A stretch of 64,000 nucleotides of DNA from Thozetella sp. PMI_491 (lineage: Eukaryota > Ascomycota > Sordariomycetes > Chaetosphaeriales > Chaetosphaeriaceae), in NCBI GenBank assembly GCA_021432635.1, contig MU270122.1, positions 65,962 through 129,961 of the forward strand, in the 5' to 3' direction. The position numbers and the translations under genes were made by a program. The notes under the pieces were generated by a model. The model was not told the origin of the DNA and did no database searches. It saw only the letters and a list, made by a program, of their open reading frames with translations. Each line of letters opens with the position of its first letter. The first letter of the stretch is position 1. Below, piece after piece: positions 24,098 through 33,630 of this stretch.

Positions 24098-25161
24098 TCA
24101 TGGTTTCTTGGCTGCCGCTGCGCTGCCCAGGTCCTCGACGGCATCCTCGCGGTCCCAAGTTTCCTTCTCTAGCTCCTCGACCGTCTTGATAAGGTCCCAG
24201 ATCCTCGCCCTAGCCCGGACCGTTTCTTTCTCCTGCAGGGTGTAAGTGTCGTTGAAGACGTCCTGCATGAAGGCGGGCATCTCCGCCCTACCCGCTTTCT
24301 CGTAGTCATATATGACGAGGTTCTCCACGAGCCGCGCCGCAGGCCGCTGGTGCTGGTGCGACAAGACCAGGCAGTCTAGTATGAACGACGTCGGCGCCGG
24401 GTCTGCCTCTGGCCGGGACCGCAGCTTGTGATACACCGATATCGTATCCGGATACACCATAGGCTAAGAGGGCGGGGGGAGAGCCCGTGTGAGCGTACTG
24501 CAGCTTCTAGCATGGTACCCGCGCAAGGGATATCTAGACTTACAAACTTGAAATCGGCCTTGAGGCTCCCCATGATCAAGCCAACGCCCCCGGGCTTCAC
24601 CGAGTCAGCCCACTCCTGGCGGTGGGCCGGGTCGACGTGCACAGCGAAGTTCGTGATCCAGTTCACCCGAGCAGACTCGGCGTACCGGTAGTATGTGACG
24701 TTGTTTACGTGCCCCTGGCGGTCACGTCAGCCTGCCTGCGTGCCTGCCTGCCGTACAGCTCCAGCTCGATAGCATATCAGAGAGGGAAAAAGGAAGCGGC
24801 CGCTTACGAAACTGTCCATCTCGCCCCACGCGACCCTCTGGCCGTCCAGTCCACCGCGCGTCCCCGTCAGGAAGCCCTCGCTCCCGGCCAGCAGCTCCCG
24901 CCACTCGGCCGCGATGGCATTGAGCACGGTACCAGCACGCGAGACCTGCTGCGGCGAGCACCCGAAGATGATACACTTCCCGATGCGGCCCCGCAGCTCC
25001 GAGATCCAACGGGGCGGCGGCGGCGGCGGCGGCGGCACGCTCTTGCCTGCCGCGGTGGTCGCTGCCGCAACGGAGTAGGGACGGACACGGCGGCCGTCCC
25101 GGCCTGGCCCGGCTAGAGCCGGGAGGCGCAGGACCAGCCGAGGACTTGGCCGTGGGGGCAT
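24098..25161 (-). CDS. Mitochondrial hotdog-fold acyl thioesterase-like protein
   Basis: Exons 25161-24808, 24714-24544 and 24463-24098 give 296 residues. The 4HBT/hotdog signature Met-Asp-Ser-Phe-Gly-His-Val-Asn-Asn (about 115-123) is split by the first intron after Phe, and joining the exons restores it exactly. This motif carries the catalytic Asp and the helix-capping residues of acyl-CoA/acyl-ACP thioesterases. The first 30 residues are rich in Arg, Leu and Pro, lack acids apart from one Asp, and end in Arg-Pro-Tyr-Ser, which fits a mitochondrial targeting peptide. A proline run (about 45-53) follows. A frame extending further upstream has no ATG, so 25161 is the first usable start. The C-terminal 40 residues are charged and probably helical. 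Natural substrate unknown. Divergent from the LYR gene at 25742. Confidence 0.85.
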
Positions 25162-25741
25162 TGCCTCGAAGGTGTTGCTCGGAGTCAATTGTCTCACGCG
25201 GAAGGGCAGCGGTGTTTCCGAGGGTTAGCAGCTCTCTGCTTTCGACCTCCTTGCACCGCTTCGCCGTGTTGGTTAACAGCCGGGGGAGGTGGCCAGGGAG
25301 GTCCGAGAGGCGTCAAGCACGCCTTTGCCCCGGCTATGCTAAGGATGGCATAGTGGGGCACTGGCGAGGCTGTTCGGCTCGGCCACGTTCGGCTACTTTG
25401 ACGCCTTATCCCGCGGATCCAGGTGCCGCCCATAGTCAGGGCCGGCCCCGGTTCTAGAATAAAAATCCAGAAAGCATCCAAAGATTCTGGAGAGGAGCGA
25501 TGGGATCCGCAGTTTAGCAAGGATAATGGGGCAATCGGGCGAGAGTGTTAAAGGTGGCTCAATTCGGCTGCCTTTATGGCGGGGGTTGATGAGGGCCCCA
25601 GGCGGCCAGAGGTGCCGATAAGATAACCGAGCTCGGTATGTCGTCAAGGACATCCATCGCTCGCCAAACCACCCCCAGCCTCTAGCCTGTCTTCCACCCC
25701 CCTTTCCGCCATCTCTCAAAGCGACTAGGCAAGCCCTGTGA
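25162..25741. promoter_or_regulatory. Shared divergent promoter, thioesterase and LYR genes
   Basis: The 580 bp between the start codons of two outward-facing genes must contain both promoters and leaders. Both products look mitochondrial, so co-regulation is plausible. I do not see a TATA box or other motif I would name. Confidence 0.5.
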
Positions 25742-26726
25742 ATGATCATGCCCCCACCGAATCCGCAACTACGAAGACAGGTGATAGCCATATACAAAGG
25801 TGCGCCATTTCGCATGTGCAGCCCGAGCCTCGGCCGCATCCGAACTCTAGGAACCCACCGAGCTGACGTTGTCGTGTGCCCGTCCCAGAGCTCCTCAACC
25901 TCGGTAGGGACTACCCACAAGGATTTGACTTCTTCCGTCCGCGGCTGCACAAGGCTTTCATGTCCAATGCGCATCTGCGAGACGAGGAGAAGATCCAGCA
26001 GGGCATCGCCAGGGCTGAGTTCGTGCGCAAAGGTATGGTGCCCCGTGGACTGCCCCGTGGACTGGTACGCCTCCTCGCACTGGGCAGCCGACCCATTCTG
26101 GCGGCCGGCTGGCGTTCGCTCTACGGTATCGTCGGCTTCTCAGGTAGACTAACTCGCACCGTGCTGCAGAGATCGAGGCTCTGTAAGTATACCTACGCTG
26201 GCTTTTGTGTGCCGTGGTGTTTGGGTTATGGTTGGCGTACTGCACCGTCCATCGGCATATGCATAGAAGATTACGCCCAAGAGGGAACGGCAGCGCTTCG
26301 CAACGTGGTTCAATTCAGTGTGTCCCAAGCCCAATGCATCCCTTGACAAGAGAGAAAACAAATGCCACCGCGCCCAGCCGGTCCATGCAGTAAGCTGCAA
26401 GATCAAGGTCGACGCCCGCAGAGGGTGATGCTCGACCGCATTTACCTTGCTATATACAAGATGTTGAAGGGAACGGGGCAGCATCCAGCCAGTGCCCCTG
26501 GCATACCTGGGCGCGCACGAAGCATCTCCAGTGCCTCGCCCTTTTCCCTCTTCCTCCCCCTATTCCCATCTATATTTGTGTATATGATGACTCCCTGTAT
26601 CTCCGCTATTTCCCCTTGTGCATCCTGGCCAAACATGGCGAAACGGAGAACAATGGCTGACTGTCCGGGTATAGATACTACCTGAAACGATATCGAACGT
26701 TGAGAAAGAGGTACGATGGCGCCTGA
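25742..26726 (+). CDS. LYR-motif protein, ETFRF1/LYRM5 type
   Basis: Four exons: 25742-25799, 25889-26032, 26170-26182 and 26675-26726, giving 88 residues (86 if the second ATG at 25748 is used). Exon 3 is only 13 nt and is followed by a 492-nt intron with a GTAAGT donor, a GGCTGAC branch and a TAG acceptor. The product has the LYR-type start Leu-Arg-Arg-Gln-Val-Ile-Ala-Ile-Tyr-Lys, then Leu-Gly-Arg-Asp-Tyr-Pro-Gln-Gly, Phe-Phe-Arg-Pro and Arg-Ala-Glu-Phe-Val. It ends with Glu-Ile-Glu-Ala-Leu-Tyr-Tyr-Leu-Lys-Arg-Tyr-Arg. These blocks match LYRM5/ETFRF1, a small mitochondrial protein that binds acyl-carrier protein and regulates electron-transfer flavoprotein. Without the last exon the frame would stop at 26186 and lose the conserved C-terminal helix. 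Confidence 0.88.
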
Positions 26727-26953
26727 CGGCCCATAATGCTGAAAGGGGGGGATGTGCTCATAATGGGCTTTTTTTGGGTTTTGGCGGTAAATAAAAAGAA
26801 AGGGGCCATGGGTGTTAAGGTGTTCGTGGTCTGCGTAGCACATTTTCCGAGGTAGATGTTGTAGATCCGACTGATATCAAGATCCGCTTCATGGTGGCGG
26901 TCGTATTTTTGGTTTTGGTTTTTTGACTCGCCCCTTTTCCCTTTTGATCCGTG
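26727..26953. other. Convergent 3' flanks
   Basis: Short stretch between the ends of the LYR gene (+) and the methyltransferase gene (-). It contains T-rich tracts near 26768-26780 and 26908-26925, fitting 3' untranslated regions. Confidence 0.5.
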
Positions 26954-29128
26954 TTAGTCCTTCTTTTTGGCCCACCACGCGCCAACCTCCAGACACTCGC
27001 CCCAGCTCGTGCCGTTCTCCTTGAGCAAGTCGTTCATCATCTTGCCCAGCCAGTTATCCCACTCATCCTGGCTCTTGCCGCTGCCCTCGCGGATCAGCGG
27101 CTCAAGACTTTGGATCATCTGCACCACCGTCATCAGGGCTGTCCGCCGCAGCGCAGCGGCGCCGGGCTTCAGTCCCTTTCCACCCGTCTTGGGCTCCTGC
27201 CCTGCCTTCGCCTTGCCCCGCGTGGCGATGTAGCTCTTGCCGTCCTTAGTGACGACACCGCCAACTCCCTCGCGCTCCCAGCGCACTTCGCTGAGCGGGA
27301 TCGCCAGCCGGCGGCTGCCTAGTCCCGTCAGGCTGTCTGCTTCTTGCAGGAACGAGGGCCCCACGAAGGCGCAAGGTACGGGGGTGAGACCGCGCGGCTC
27401 CAGCGCCTTGGAGAGCCAGGCGTTGTACTCGAGCAAGAACTGGTTCGTGGGTGCACTGAGCGGTGTGTTGGCCGTCATCACGTAGGCGCCGAGGTTGGCT
27501 ACCACCTTGTCTTCGTCCTCTTCCTCGCTGCTGCTTTCATCCTCACCGCTGCCGCTGTCATCTTGGTCTTGCGGTACGGCCCCGGACTCAGGAACGTGCG
27601 GTCGCAGCATCCGTAGGCTAAGGTCGTGATCCCAGAGCTCGAGTGTGCCCCCAGGGGTGAGGACCCGAATGTACTCATCCATGAGCATCTGGGAGTGGGC
27701 GAGCGTGGTGGAAGAGGACATGTCCTTGACGAACACCAGATCAAACTCGCCGTCTTGGAACGGCCACGGAGTACGGCGGATGTCGTGCTGCACAAAGCGC
27801 CACTTCATCTCCTTGTCAGGCCGGGAGTCGGTTAGAGACGAAATAGAGGCTCTGCTCCCGCCCGATATGGACGAGGTGCCACGGCCGCTCGCACCCGGTG
27901 CGAGTGGGGCAATGTCAATGCCTGTGAAGGAGATATCGGTGTGGCCGCGGCGGGCATAGTACCGGTGGCACGTCATGCTCCAGAAGCCGGACCCGCACCC
28001 GACCTCTAGTACACGCATAGGCGGCTTCTTGAGGAGGGCAGGCGAGCACACCGGAGCGCCGTAGAGCTGATAGAGCATCAACGTCCGCAGCGTCTGGCGG
28101 TGAAGCTCGGGGAGATCGACGGGGAAAGGATACGCCAGTGTGTGGTCGGACACGTAAGTCCTGCCATTGCGGACTACGAAAGGCCGTATGTGGTGAGGAG
28201 CGGTCCACTCATTGCTCGAGGGGGGCTCGCTCGAGAGCATGGTGCGGCTGCTCAGAGTGGTGACGCCCGAGGTGCTAGAAACGCTCTCGGTGCGGTTGAA
28301 AGCGTCCTTGCCCGAAGACTTGTGGAGCACACCAGATTCGGGGGGCATGGCCGCATGATGCTGCTGCGCGTGCAGGCGGCGATCAGGCACGACCGAGGCA
28401 GCGACCGGGGACAGGCCGTAGATGCCACTCTGGCCGGCGGAGAGAGCTGTCACACCCGGCCCGGTCTGGAGGCGGGGTGAGGTGAAAGGGTTCGAGGCGG
28501 AGGTGGCCGAGAGCGGGGTGCGTGCAGACGAGGGCTCGGAGGCGCTGCCGACGGCGCTGAAGTATTTGGATGCGGCTTCGTGGGTCTCGAGGCGCGGGGT
28601 GCTGGGCAGTTCCTTGTCCTGGTAGTACTTGTTGGCCGCAGACATCCGTTCCGCGTATCGAGGCTGGTGCTGGTGCTGGTGCTGTTCGGCTCTCGGGGTC
28701 GCAGCGCCCGGGGCGTGCGGCACAGCGGCAGGGCCGGGGAGCGACGGCGAGGCGGCGTGAGCAGTGCTGCTGCTGCTGTTGCTGTTGGCGGTGCTGGCGA
28801 TGGTCTCGTGCGAGTTGGAGCGCGACGAAGGCGTCCCGAGGCGGGCGGTGGTGCTGGCGGTGCTGCTCGAGCTCGAAGTTCGGAAGTGGCCGAAAATACG
28901 AGACCGGGTGCTCACCGGCGCCGCAGTGGTGGAATTGGATCGAGCGAGATGGCCCGGTCGCGGGGCTTGGAGGCTCTGTTGCGCTGCTGCGGCCGCGAGA
29001 GGCAGAGGAACCGGCGGTGTTGAGGTGGTGGCTGCTGGGGGAGGACGAGGTTGAGGTGGAAGTGAGCTCCGGGTGGATAAAGGGGGCCTAAAATTCACCG
29101 GCGCTATGCCCGGTCCTGTGTAGTCCAT
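26954..29128 (-). CDS. SAM-dependent methyltransferase with long disordered N-terminus
   Basis: One exon of 724 residues. The frame extends upstream of 29128 but has no ATG there; the ATG at 29128 sits in a good context (CGCCATGG). A CTGCTAACAG string upstream hints at an intron in the leader. Residues 1-300 are low-complexity Ser/Pro/Ala/Thr-rich with a His-Gln repeat. The Rossmann methyltransferase domain starts near 315; motif I (Leu-Glu-Val-Gly-Cys-Gly-Ser-Gly-Phe-Trp) is at about 374-383. A later Phe-Asp-Leu-Val-Phe-Val-Lys-Asp block fits motif IV, and Leu-Thr-Pro-Gly-Gly-Thr-Leu-Glu fits the post-motif strand. An acidic Asp/Glu/Ser insertion of about 22 residues follows. The class is clear; substrate is unknown. 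It is not obviously LaeA. Confidence 0.85.
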   Translation of the reverse strand: MDYTGPGIAPVNFRPPLSTRSSLPPQPRPPPAATTSTPPVPLPLAAAAAQQSLQAPRPGHLARSNSTTAAPVSTRSRIFGHFRTSSSSSTASTTARLGTPSSRSNSHETIASTANSNSSSSTAHAASPSLPGPAAVPHAPGAATPRAEQHQHQHQPRYAERMSAANKYYQDKELPSTPRLETHEAASKYFSAVGSASEPSSARTPLSATSASNPFTSPRLQTGPGVTALSAGQSGIYGLSPVAASVVPDRRLHAQQHHAAMPPESGVLHKSSGKDAFNRTESVSSTSGVTTLSSRTMLSSEPPSSNEWTAPHHIRPFVVRNGRTYVSDHTLAYPFPVDLPELHRQTLRTLMLYQLYGAPVCSPALLKKPPMRVLEVGCGSGFWSMTCHRYYARRGHTDISFTGIDIAPLAPGASGRGTSSISGGSRASISSLTDSRPDKEMKWRFVQHDIRRTPWPFQDGEFDLVFVKDMSSSTTLAHSQMLMDEYIRVLTPGGTLELWDHDLSLRMLRPHVPESGAVPQDQDDSGSGEDESSSEEEDEDKVVANLGAYVMTANTPLSAPTNQFLLEYNAWLSKALEPRGLTPVPCAFVGPSFLQEADSLTGLGSRRLAIPLSEVRWEREGVGGVVTKDGKSYIATRGKAKAGQEPKTGGKGLKPGAAALRRTALMTVVQMIQSLEPLIREGSGKSQDEWDNWLGKMMNDLLKENGTSWGECLEVGAWWAKKKD

Positions 29129-32100
29129 GGCGAGCGGCGGCGGGCGATTGGGGTGAAACTTTTTCGAGCCCGCTGTTAGCAGGGATTTGCTTGCACCACC
29201 CACTCTTGCAACCCACCTGCAAGAAGGTGCGTCGGTGTTGGCCGTTCAGTAGGCAGCCAGGCGCTGGGTGCGGCCCCGCCGGGCTTTTTGCGTTACAGGC
29301 CGGCCGAGCTTTTTGGGGCCGCGACTTACACCACTTGCCCCCCCTCCTCCTCCTGGATCAATCCCTCGACGTCCTGGCCCTGTCAGGCAAAGAAAGAGCA
29401 AAAAAATGGGGCCCCTCCGAACGGGAGAAAGGGGGGAGGGGGGGTGGAGGACAGGGGGAAGGGATTGGACGACGGCAGAAGGCGCCGCAACTGACGAGCT
29501 GGCCAGCCCTCACCCACGTCCACCGGTTTCTGGGTCCCGGACCTTCCTCATTCAAAGAGGAGCCCGAGATCCTTCCCAAATCGCCTTTCGGGAGCCCGGG
29601 CTCTATCAATCCCCCCTTGATTATCTGGCCGGTGCCACGCGGTGCTGGCAGCCGCGAGACGGTCGGACTTGTGCGGACTCGGAGATTCTTCTAGAAGGGG
29701 GGGGGGAGGCGGAGGGGAGGGGTTGGGAAACGAGACGCGAAGAGGGGGGAGGGATAGCAATCCAGTCCCGGCCCGCTGGCGCTCTGTTTCGGCTGCTCGT
29801 GGCCTGTTCCCCCCGTCGCGCGATGAATCTTTTTTGTTTCTCCCTCCGGCCAGGGGCCTGTCTCTCTTTGTCGCTGTAGCCTTTCGGATCCCTCCCGGAG
29901 TCCCGCTCTGGTGCGGGCGGGCGGGCGCGGTCGGCAGGCTGGCGCTGGCGTCCTGCTGCTTGAGTCGTCAATGGCCTTCCCCCCTCGCAAACCGCCCTTA
30001 CCAACGCGTGGGGAGGACGTGCCCAACAGGCTGAAACGCCTCCTGCTTGGCTGGCAGACGACCGTCTCCCAAGAGGCGGCTGACCAAGGAAAATTGGCCT
30101 GCAGGCGGCGCCAACTACCTCAGGCGAGGCAACGGCAGGGGGGCCTCCAGACAGCCCGGCCTGCGTGCTAATAGCGGGACACAGTCCCTGCCCTCGTGTG
30201 GCGTCGACTTGGTCGTGTGGCTTCCTGGGTTCTAGTCTGCTAGGTAATTTGACCGGCGTTGCATGCGTTCGAGTTGGCAGGCCGCCGCGTCTGCCATGCC
30301 CTAGAATAGCGCTTCGTATTTAAAGGGTAAGTACACCGCTGGCGTAGCTCTGGCGTGCCGAGGTTGATTGGTCGCGACGCTGCGCGGTCCGGAGATTGTC
30401 CACTGCACGCGAGTCGCAGACGGTCCTGGAGGATCGACGGCGTGCTTCACAGGGCTCCTAGGAGGGCAGAAAAGAGGGACACAGAGAGAGAGTGAGAGAC
30501 GAATAGGGACTGTGCAGCTGTATGTTTGAAGAAGAAAAAGAGGATGACGAAGACGAGAAGGGAAGAAGAAAAAATGAGAGCGCCTCAGGCCCTCAGGCGG
30601 GGGAAGAAGGGAGGGGGGGGGGAGCACAGATACGGAGCTGGATTCGAAAGGACCACGACCATCCAATTTCATGACAGCTACCCAGGAAACCGGCGGTCAG
30701 AGAGTACGCGAGAAAGCGGGCAGCTTCTTCTATATCAGTCTTCCTCCCCTCCGAAGAGGCGTTCCCGCCACGTCGCGCCCCGTAGCTTGGCTATTTGGGG
30801 CTTTAGAAACTTGCCATCCCGTCACGCTTCCCCGTCGGGGACCAACCAGCGTGTCTCTTTGCGAACCGTCTTCTGATAGTCCGGGAGGCATGCGTGTGCT
30901 GTACCATCCTCTACGGGTTCCCCGCATTGCGGCCGCCGCCCGGATTGGCTGTCTCACAGAGGATGGCTCCGGATTTGTAGGGTTTCGGAGGCTCACCTCC
31001 CCAGCAGCGTCTAGTCTGCCCCTCCACGGACCCCTCCGGGCGGCCAACAGACTGCGTCAGTATGCATGTGGTCGCCCGCCTGGTCCCCTTTTGCTATCGC
31101 TTGTGGGAGCTCGCATACTAGCGAGGCGCCGATTCGGGCGCGCTGAGTAGCAGCACACGGGGCCGGCTGCCATCGCATCCCAGAGGAGCGGATGGCACGG
31201 GTGACATGCAAGTATCATCGCCAGGCAAAAAGAGCGTCTGAGTTCGCCACAGGCACCCGCTGGATGATGACGCCGGAGGGTTGACTTGCCCACCCGCATT
31301 GCCGTTGAGGCTGAAATCAACCTTCTTGCCCCTCGTACCGTTTCCCGGGCCAGTGCCTCTCTGTGTTCGGCCACTGGTCCACGGTGGCGGGTGGTGGGCT
31401 TCCACTCTCTTAATTTATGCATTCTACCTGGAGATAGCGAATGAGAGCCACGGGATTCGACGAGCAGCACCGATGCGACTTTGTCGAGTCGCATTGTCTC
31501 GTGATCCTCGAGCCCCGTCGCCATGGAGGTCTGCCAACCGGCACATGAGGACACACCATGCTGAGATAGGCCGTGGAGTAGCATCCAGGGCGCCCGAAGA
31601 CAACCTTGCGCTCCTTTGAACAAGGAGTGAGACGTGCCATCTCTGTCCCACCCCGCTCCCCCTCTCCCTCCCGCGGAAGCGCCAGGCGGAATCTCGATGC
31701 GTTATTGTTTTTAATGGTTCCATCCTGCTAATACTGAGAAAGGCACATTCAAGGCCCCTTAAATCTCAGAAATGTAGGTCTGCGGCGAGATAAAAGCAGC
31801 GGTAAAGACACGAGACAACTCAGTTCCTAACTGCACATGTAGCTTGGGTATACCCGGCCATGGAGCTTCCCTCCCGTCCAGACGGCTGAGATCGTAGGTG
31901 AAGGTTCACAAGAATCGTAGTAGATCAGCGGTTTCTCGTATGGTGGAAGTTCGGAGTAGCCGACATTTGGTATCACACAACGCTCCGGATAAAACGAGGC
32001 AAGCCTCGACTTTCTCAACGCAATGCTATATTCGGTAGCTACCTTACCTTCGCCATGCCCAGATATCAGAGAACGGCATATCTTGAGTTTGCGCCCCCCT

Positions 32101-33530
32101 CACCCGATTTGATCAATGTCAGATCGGATGCATCGTAGAGATGGGTTTGCTGTCATCTAGCCCTTTATTTGTTCTTAAAATTGGCATAAAGAGACATCCC
32201 ATCTTGAAGGCGGAGTTCATCTTACCCCTCGCGCCAGGTTCTCCTCGAGGACCTTTTCTTCCAACCTCCTCAGACCCTGTACCGTTTTCGTCTTCATGAG
32301 TATCGCTTTCGCTACCGGCTGCAGCCTTCATATTTGCATTCCTATTTAGCATTTCTTTTTCTCTTTAAATCACTACCTGCGTAGAGGACGTCGTGTTTAC
32401 ACTATCGCATCAGAAATATTCTATCTTACCCAGGTCCACGAAGCAAACACTCCACGTTGGAGACTGCAGCTTGATATAGGCTGCATCACTGTGCAGGAGA
32501 GTACGGAGCCAGTTCTGCAGGCTTGTTCTTTCCTTGCTTTCGTGCATGCCAGGAGTACAAGGCTGGGTGGGAGCTTGGACCAGCGGCAAGGCTGGGCACG
32601 TGACTTTAGGTAAGCACAGCCGAGCCCGCAGTTGCTCTTTGCACATCCGGCCGGTTGCTGAAAGGGGCCACGACAGGCGACACATTCGAGATCACGCCCA
32701 CGATACACCATATCCTTCACTTCAGTATTTATTGCCAAGATCTGCGCTCCCTTATGCGCCCATTCTTTACTGTATGTCTCTCTGGTCCATGGTTCCTTGC
32801 CTCTGAATGCGCTGCCAATTGGTCTCTGTTGCGTCACGGAGGTCCTCATCCCGCAGCTTCTACTCCTGCCCCCTCCAACTACTCCCGTCGAGAAAACCCG
32901 GCCCAAGCTGAGACGTAAACATGACAATTGTACTGACTATCCGCTTCTAGGCTTGCGGTTCGGGGCAAAAGTCTTAAAAAAATCCATCCCATCATCGTCA
33001 TTCTGTTCGCCACCCCCCCCCTTGTGTTGACGCCCAATCGGCCAGCTTTGCCTCGACCCGCACCCCTGCGCCATCGCGTACCGCGCTCGAGCTCTGCCCG
33101 ACGACTTGCTGTCCTGCTTTTCCTGTTCAAGCCGAAGCCATCTCTGGTCAATACAGCCAGTTCATACGGGGCTTGTTGTCTCTTCTGACCCAGGTCGACC
33201 TCGATGCCGAAAGAAAACTCTGCTCAGCCCCATGAATCAGCTCGTTGTCTCGATAGCCAGCTTCTCCTCTTGAACCGGGAATCTCGACACTCCACTGCCT
33301 CCACCGCCCTCTCGCCCTACGATCCTCGCTCTCGAGCGCTCGTCCGAGCTAGTCTCTAGCGTGTGCCGCCCCGGTCGACTGCATCTCGCGTTACGACATC
33401 TCGCTTCTTCTCGCCAGATCCCATTCTGCGCCCAGCTCGAGAAGGTTGCGAGCCGCTTGTCGCGCGGCTATCCTCCCGACCGGTCACAGCCGCACTCGTC
33501 GAGACTCCCAAGGATCCCAATGAGACATAG
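29129..33530. other. Divergent intergenic region, 4.4 kb, methyltransferase and CCR4 genes
   Basis: Both promoters lie here. The left half is strongly GC-rich with G tracts, including G runs at 29697-29727 that could form a quadruplex. The stretch 31800-32930 is less GC-rich and holds minus-strand protein-like frames listed separately. The last 500 bp before CCR4 is C/T-rich, as in fungal leaders. Confidence 0.5.
31827..32547 (-). other. Possible unassembled spliced gene (protein-like frames)
   Basis: Three minus-strand segments read like protein: 32547 to about 32429, about 32352 to 32233, and about 32098 to 31827. The first two end at GTAAGA donors and the third is preceded by a CTGAC-like branch site. 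Visible features are an acidic Glu/Asp/Gly stretch in the middle segment and a Tyr/Pro-rich last segment. No combination of acceptors gives one fully convincing frame, and I recognise no family. It could be a real low-expression gene, a decayed gene or chance. Confidence 0.22.
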
Positions 33531-33630
33531 ATGGCAGATGGTCAGCGATACTTACACCAGCAGCCTCTCGGAAACCCTCTCTATTCTCCTTTCAGCTCGA
33601 GCAGCTCGATCGCGAACGGCATTCTCCTGA
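33520..33630 (+). promoter_or_regulatory. Upstream ATG overlapping the CCR4 start
   Basis: An ATG at 33520 lies 11 nt before the CCR4 ATG in another frame and opens 36 codons that end inside the CCR4 coding region. If the transcript starts upstream, ribosomes that use it would miss the CCR4 start. The main ATG has a weak -3 base (T) but G at +4. Confidence 0.4.

Noticed and set aside
25393-25974. 193-codon minus-strand frame
   Set aside because: It overlaps the shared promoter and the first exons of the LYR gene and has no recognisable feature.
26170-26186. Early stop of the LYR protein after Glu-Ala-Leu
   Set aside because: At first this looked like a truncated gene, but a GTAAGT donor there and a matching exon at 26675-26726 restore the full family C-terminus.
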